From the NCBI GenBank assembly GCA_020216655.1, contig JAIWNU010000042.1, positions 1 through 10,000 of the forward strand: a stretch of DNA of 10,000 bases, read 5' to 3'. This DNA comes from Treponema sp. Lineage in GTDB: Bacteria; Spirochaetota; Spirochaetia; Treponematales; Breznakiellaceae. Shown in pieces: positions 6,950 through 10,000 of this stretch. Under the pieces are notes generated by a model, which saw nothing but the letters and a program-made list of their open reading frames with translations, ran no database searches and had not been told where the DNA came from. Every line of letters starts with the position of its first letter. Position 1 is the stretch's first letter. The translations under genes and the position numbers were made by a program.

Positions 6950-6984
6950 AATTAAACCATACTAAACCGTCTGGATCTTTGCAA
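6950..6984 (-). promoter_or_regulatory. Candidate promoter for the M15 peptidase gene
   Basis: On the minus strand TTGCAA (6984 to 6979) and TATGGT (6961 to 6956) are separated by exactly 17 bases, each matching four of six consensus positions. Transcription would start near 6949, about four bases before the ATG, giving an almost leaderless mRNA. This fits the absence of a Shine-Dalgarno sequence but rests only on pattern matching. Confidence 0.35.
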
Positions 6985-6993
6985 CCTTCTTGG

Positions 6994-8385
6994 TTAGTCC
7001 CAGTCTAAAAGCCGCCGCTGGCCCTGCAGCGCCCGGATATCGCTGATGTCCTGACTGACTTCCAGGGTGCCGCGGTACTTGCCTTGGCTATCATATACAG
7101 GGAAATAGCGAATATGTACAAATTTTCCCCCCAACTCAAGCCAGAATTCGGCTACCTTCTTTTCTTTGTTCCGGAAAGCCTGGACTATCCTTTGCACAAT
7201 ATGGACGCTCTTGGGCGGATGGCAGTTAGCCACGTTCCGGCCGATGACGCCGGGACTCCGGGGAAAAATACGTTCTGGATTATCTGAATAATAGAGTACC
7301 CGGTCGTATTCGTCCACAAAGGATACATCGATGGGCAGATTTTTGAGCATGAGGTCGATCTGCTCGGCGGTTAGGAAGCCTTCTCCGAGTTTTATCGCCC
7401 CAGGGGCCTTATCTGGAGTCGTTACCGTTTCTGGAAGGGGCGATTTCGCCCCCGCCACCTTATCGGGCGGCTGCACCGTTTCTGGAAGGGGCGATTTCGC
7501 CCCTGGAGCCTCGCCCGCGGCAGACAAGGCGTTTCCAGAACTTCCCCTGGCGGCTAAAGCAGCATCCCCCGGGGCCCGAGAGGCTTGAGCAGCCACCTCT
7601 CCATTCATCAATCTGGCCTCCACGATATCCGGGTCCCAGATACTGCCTGGCTGCACCCATGCGTAACCGATAGCGGCTTCTCCCCGGCGGATAGCGACCC
7701 AGGTTTTTTCGTCCAATTTGCGGAGCGCCGTAGGAAAGAGAATGTGTTCTTCCATAAAAAACATTTTCTGTGCCTTCCCCGCAAGAAGCCGGGCTTTCCA
7801 CGCAGCGGTACCGTAGTCCTTGTTTTTTTGGGCTTCTTCTATTTCCCGGAAAAGGGCGCGTATTTCGTCGTGCTTGCCCCACATAACCTTGGAAGGAGCA
7901 TCGAAGCCCGCGTTTTCCAGGTACGGGAAAAGCTGGTTTTCCTTTCTGGTATAGTGGATAAGGATTTTTCTAAAATCCAAAACGGCCTTTGTAAAAGCTT
8001 CTGTGTTTGCTTGAGTCCTGCCCCAGGGCAAAAAGAGCTTCCGGTAGGCTTTTTTAAGAATCTTGAGGAAAGTGCGGGCTGCGTCGTTTTCTGCCATATA
8101 AGTATGCACCGGATGGCCGCTTAACTTTTCGGGCTTTCCCTGACTTTCCAAGGTGTTTTCAAAGACCGTCACGTGGACTTCACAGAGCCGCTGTATTTCC
8201 TCCGCGGGCATGCCCGCCTGCATGAGGGCCTGTTCCATGGCGGCGATTTCTTCGGCACTCACGTTTTTGATGAGGGTGTCAAAGTCCTTTTTTACCCGGT
8301 TTACGCTTTCCCCCTCATGGAGCCGCTTGATAATTTTTTTAAGTTCTTCCCGTTTGTATGCGTCGTTTTGAATAAGTTCGCTCAT
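6994..8385 (-). CDS. DUF438-hemerythrin-PAS protein
   Basis: This encodes 463 residues in three parts. Residues 1-80 are the helical DUF438 domain. Residues about 88-225 are a hemerythrin-like HHE domain with candidate di-iron ligands H91/H94, H144, E149, H172 and E212/E213-H214, the latter in FMEEHILFPTAL. Residues about 338-452 are a PAS domain with VDEYDRVLYYSDN, the family block NCHPPKSVHIV and LEVSQDISDIR. Such proteins are thought to sense or bind O2, NO or another small ligand in anaerobes; there is no kinase or DNA-binding domain. Between HHE and PAS lies a low-complexity Ala/Pro linker (about 261-336) with a duplicated GAKSPLPETV unit. Translation probably starts at the second ATG (8385), because AGGAGG then sits seven bases upstream; the first ATG at 8391 is only one base from it. 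That start makes an ATGA overlap with the upstream iron-sulfur gene, indicating coupled synthesis. Confidence 0.9.
   Translation of the reverse strand: MSELIQNDAYKREELKKIIKRLHEGESVNRVKKDFDTLIKNVSAEEIAAMEQALMQAGMPAEEIQRLCEVHVTVFENTLESQGKPEKLSGHPVHTYMAENDAARTFLKILKKAYRKLFLPWGRTQANTEAFTKAVLDFRKILIHYTRKENQLFPYLENAGFDAPSKVMWGKHDEIRALFREIEEAQKNKDYGTAAWKARLLAGKAQKMFFMEEHILFPTALRKLDEKTWVAIRRGEAAIGYAWVQPGSIWDPDIVEARLMNGEVAAQASRAPGDAALAARGSSGNALSAAGEAPGAKSPLPETVQPPDKVAGAKSPLPETVTTPDKAPGAIKLGEGFLTAEQIDLMLKNLPIDVSFVDEYDRVLYYSDNPERIFPRSPGVIGRNVANCHPPKSVHIVQRIVQAFRNKEKKVAEFWLELGGKFVHIRYFPVYDSQGKYRGTLEVSQDISDIRALQGQRRLLDWD
7407..7508. repeat. Two-copy 51-bp tandem repeat in the DUF438 protein linker
   Basis: Two 51-bp units (7407-7457 and 7458-7508) are adjacent. 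A 29-base core is identical in both (7424-7452 and 7475-7503), and a 7-base CCTTATC starts each unit. As 51 is divisible by three, the duplication keeps the reading frame and repeats GAKSPLPETV with a PDK ending in the linker. The high identity of the core suggests a recent duplication. Confidence 0.9.
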
Positions 8386-9227
8386 AGCCATTCCTCCTGT
8401 AAAATGGTACCCGCTTCGTTAACCGTGACCGCCTTAATTGGCACGTTCCGTTTGGCCTGATTCCGAGCCTCTTGGGCAATCATGACAAGGCCTCCGCAGC
8501 AGGGTACATGCATGCGCAGGACCGTAATCGTATCCACCTTAGCCTCATCTATTAGCAGAGTAAGCTTTTCGATGTACCGTTCAATGCCGTCGTCCAGTTT
8601 GGGGCAGCCGATGACCAGAGTCTTCCCGGTCAGCCATTGGCTGTGAAAATTCCCCAGAGAAAAGGCCGTACAATCCGCCGCGAGGAGCAGGTTGGATCGG
8701 GCAAAGTGGGGCGCCCACGGGTTAATAAGATGGAGCTGGATCGGCCAATGGGTGAGGGCGCTGGGCTGTTCCGCCGCGGCGGTTTTCTGGGCTTCAGAGC
8801 CCTGGGCACTGCTTTGGGCAAAGCCCTGGGCACTGCTTTGAGCAAAGCTCTGGGCAAAGCTCTGGGCAAAGCCCTGAGGTATGGGGATCCCCTCTTCGGC
8901 TAACACCTCGAGGGCTGTCCTGAGGTAGCCTTCTTCGCCATGATGGTACAGGTGTTCCAGATGGGCCTGAATGGTTTTTTCCCCCTTGGGGATGATGTTG
9001 CGCCGCATGACCAGGGCCTCGTTGTAGGGCTCCGCTTCCCGTTCTTCTATGTTGATGGCCCCCCGGGGACAGGTTGCGATACAGGCTCCGAGTCCGTCGC
9101 AGAGTAAATCCCCCACGAGTCGTGCCTTGCCGTCAATGAGCTGCAGGGCTCCTTCGGGACAGCCATTGGTGCAGGCTCCGCAGCCGTCGCACAGGTCTTC
9201 ATTTATAGAAATAATAGTTCGCTTCAT
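8382..9227 (-). CDS. Ferredoxin-like 4Fe-4S protein with C-terminal cysteine-rich domain
   Basis: This encodes 281 residues. The N-terminus is a two-cluster ferredoxin domain: C13, C16, C19 and C23 form a complete 4Fe-4S motif (CDGCGACTNGCP), while the second motif has C43, C49 and C53 with Leu46 in place of the second cysteine (CDGLGACIATCP). The C-terminal domain (about 157-281) carries PIQLHL, AADCTAFS (C186), IGCPKLDD (C208) and VPCCGG (C243-C244), blocks I recall from a widespread uncharacterised family of anaerobe iron-sulfur proteins. A linker at about 118-148 consists of FAQS-like tetrapeptides. It is probably a cytosolic electron carrier or redox enzyme subunit; the reaction is unknown. 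The ATG at 9227 has GAGGAG five bases upstream. It is first in a minus-strand unit, coupled by ATGA to the DUF438-hemerythrin gene, which suggests the two proteins work together. Confidence 0.9.
   Translation of the reverse strand: MKRTIISINEDLCDGCGACTNGCPEGALQLIDGKARLVGDLLCDGLGACIATCPRGAINIEEREAEPYNEALVMRRNIIPKGEKTIQAHLEHLYHHGEEGYLRTALEVLAEEGIPIPQGFAQSFAQSFAQSSAQGFAQSSAQGSEAQKTAAAEQPSALTHWPIQLHLINPWAPHFARSNLLLAADCTAFSLGNFHSQWLTGKTLVIGCPKLDDGIERYIEKLTLLIDEAKVDTITVLRMHVPCCGGLVMIAQEARNQAKRNVPIKAVTVNEAGTILQEEWL
8804..8875. repeat. 12-bp tandem repeat, six units, inside the iron-sulfur gene
   Basis: Six consecutive 12-bp units run from 8804, with forms such as GGGCAAAGCCCT, GGGCACTGCTTT, GAGCAAAGCTCT and GGGCAAAGCTCT. 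Each unit adds four residues of the type (S/G)(F/S)AQ to the linker, so copy-number changes would not shift the frame. A degenerate seventh unit may precede at 8792-8803. The units are locally palindromic (GGGC-AAAGCCC, AGCAAAGCT). Confidence 0.92.
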
Positions 9228-9261
9228 TTGTGCTCCTCATGTTAAAAACCTTTATATGATT

Positions 9262-9303
9262 ATTATAGAAAGGTAATTGAATTTTTTCTGTAACCAAGGT
9301 TAC
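9262..9303 (-). promoter_or_regulatory. Predicted activator-dependent promoter of the iron-sulfur/DUF438 unit
   Basis: On the minus strand a perfect -10 box TATAAT (9267 to 9262) predicts a start near 9255, 28 bases before the ATG. No good -35 hexamer is found at 16-18 bases. Instead a perfect palindrome GTAACCAAGGTTAC (9290-9303) is centred at 9296.5, which is -41.5. This is the class II site position used by CRP/FNR-family activators, and its GTAAC-N4-GTTAC shape has CRP/FNR half-site geometry. The regulator itself is not in the window. An alternative -10 box TATAAA (9257 to 9252) would place the site about ten bases further upstream. Confidence 0.6.
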
Positions 9304-9318
9304 CGTTTTGTGTCTATT

Positions 9319-9339
9319 TATAGTAAATTGTAAGAGGGG
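9319..9339 (+). promoter_or_regulatory. Candidate -10 box and ribosome binding site of the TPR gene
   Basis: TATAGT (9319-9324) matches five of six -10 positions and predicts a start near 9331, but no -35 hexamer is evident at 17 bases. GAGGGG (9334-9339) lies six bases before the ATG at 9346 and sets the start. The shared palindrome would cover the -35 region of this promoter, so the same regulator could repress this gene. Confidence 0.4.
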
Positions 9340-9345
9340 CTTAAG

Positions 9346-9930
9346 ATGATAGATGACGGAGTTTCCGCACAGGATCTTCTGGCTGCCAATGACCTTTTAG
9401 GCAAGGGCGATTATGCAGGCGCGGTAAACCTGCTTGAGCGGGCTGTGGCGGAGGACCCGACAGACTGTTCTGCCCTGACAGCCCTGGGTATCGCCTTTAC
9501 CGAAGGCGGGGAGCATTCAAAGGCGGTTAAAGCTTTGGAACGGGCCCTCTCCCTCCAAGAAAGTATACCAGAAGCCCATGAAGCTCTGGGCTGCGCTTTG
9601 TATAGACTTGGCAAAATAGAAGAAGCTCGAAAAGAGCTAGAGCGGGCCCTGGACCTGGCGCCCCAGGATGGGGGCGTGCTTCGTAATTTAGGGGTAGTAC
9701 TGGACCGGCTCGGCGAATTTGAACGGGGTTCTGATATGATCGAAGAAGCCTACCGGCTTAACCAATTCGATTACCAGGCCATGTATGCCCTTGCGTCGGT
9801 CAGGCTGCGCCAGGGGGATCTGGAATCGGCACTGGAACTGCTTGAGCGCATCGCTTCGGAGGATGCGCCCATCAACCTAAAAATGTTAGCCATCGACCAT
9901 GTCCAGAATCTCAGGCGATATTTGAAATAG
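9346..9930 (+). CDS. Tetratricopeptide repeat protein
   Basis: This encodes 194 residues made almost wholly of tetratricopeptide repeats. Successive helix pairs are seen at about 10-40 (LLGKGDYAGAVNLLERAVAE), 41-75 (ALGIAFTEGGEHSKAVKALE), 76-110 (ALGCALYRLGKIEEARKELE), 111-143 (NLGVVLDRLGEFERGSDMIE) and 144-175 (ALASVRLRQGDLESALELLE). Each has the Gly/Ala and Ala/Leu spacing of a 34-residue TPR. There is no signal peptide or transmembrane segment, so it is likely a cytosolic scaffold for protein-protein contacts. Nothing shows the partner. It is transcribed away from the iron-sulfur/DUF438 unit and shares its 118-bp intergenic region. The protein is complete, ending in a TAG stop, and no terminator is visible after it. 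Confidence 0.9.
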   Translation: MIDDGVSAQDLLAANDLLGKGDYAGAVNLLERAVAEDPTDCSALTALGIAFTEGGEHSKAVKALERALSLQESIPEAHEALGCALYRLGKIEEARKELERALDLAPQDGGVLRNLGVVLDRLGEFERGSDMIEEAYRLNQFDYQAMYALASVRLRQGDLESALELLERIASEDAPINLKMLAIDHVQNLRRYLK

Positions 9931-9957
9931 AGTTTACTCAAGGCAAAGGAATAGAGA

Positions 9958-10000
9958 GTGCCGCATAGTGGACCGACCGATCCGGCTCTGCATAGGGGCC
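9958..10000 (+). other. Possible start of a further gene running off the right edge
   Basis: After the TPR stop codon, 70 bases remain, with no hairpin or T tract. A GTG at 9958 has AAAGGA (9945-9950) seven bases upstream, and another GTG at 9968 (reading VDRPIRLCIGA) is also open to the edge. Either could begin a downstream gene in the same operon as the TPR gene. Too little is visible to choose a frame or name a product. Confidence 0.25.

Noticed and set aside
8386..8391. First ATG of the DUF438 gene as the start
   Set aside because: Only one base separates it from AGGAGG; the second ATG has ideal spacing and forms an ATGA overlap.
8804..8875. CRISPR-like array
   Set aside because: Units are 12 bp, contiguous and coding, with no spacers.
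8637..8903. Open frame on the plus strand rich in GKAL repeats
   Set aside because: It is the reverse reading of the 12-bp repeat in the iron-sulfur gene; the repeat length is divisible by three, so it keeps several frames open. No ribosome binding site or family likeness.

Overview
The window looks like chromosomal DNA from a spirochaete, most likely a Treponema or close relative. The evidence is moderate GC content, strong AGGAGG-type ribosome binding sites, a eukaryotic-type hexokinase of the kind I remember in treponemes, and a GatAB cluster followed by an archaeal-type aspartyl-tRNA synthetase. Obligate-anaerobe iron-sulfur and DUF438 proteins point the same way. The genus is inference from gene content; no marker gene was compared. 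All coding space is explained by ten genes, and no stretch above 300 bases lacks a gene.

Left part (1-3297, + strand): the 3' end of gatA, all of gatB, and an archaeal-type aspS, packed with a 2-nt gap and then a 13-nt overlap. The synthetase carries His and Pro at the two positions known to relax tRNA discrimination. The operon therefore probably makes Asp-tRNA(Asn) and amidates it to Asn-tRNA(Asn), possibly alongside Glu-to-Gln amidation.

Middle (3294-4380, - strand): a secreted DUF3108-like protein followed by a small four-histidine metal cupin, whose stop codon overlaps the aspS stop codon. A divergent intergenic region of about 200 bp follows, with a 10-bp inverted repeat just ahead of the hexokinase ribosome binding site. 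The hexokinase gene (4579-5937, +) ends at a strong bidirectional terminator.

Right part (9227 down to 5998, - strand): a likely three-gene unit of an iron-sulfur protein, a DUF438-hemerythrin-PAS protein (joined by an ATGA overlap) and an exported M15 peptidase. The first two proteins both have repeat-expanded linkers between conserved domains. The promoter ahead of them has a consensus -10 box and a perfect 14-bp palindrome centred at about -41.5. That is the geometry of a CRP/FNR-family activated promoter, so this pair is the best candidate for a regulated, poorly described redox or nitrosative-stress module. A divergent TPR-protein gene (9346-9930, +) shares the intergenic region, and the last 70 bases may hold the start of another gene.
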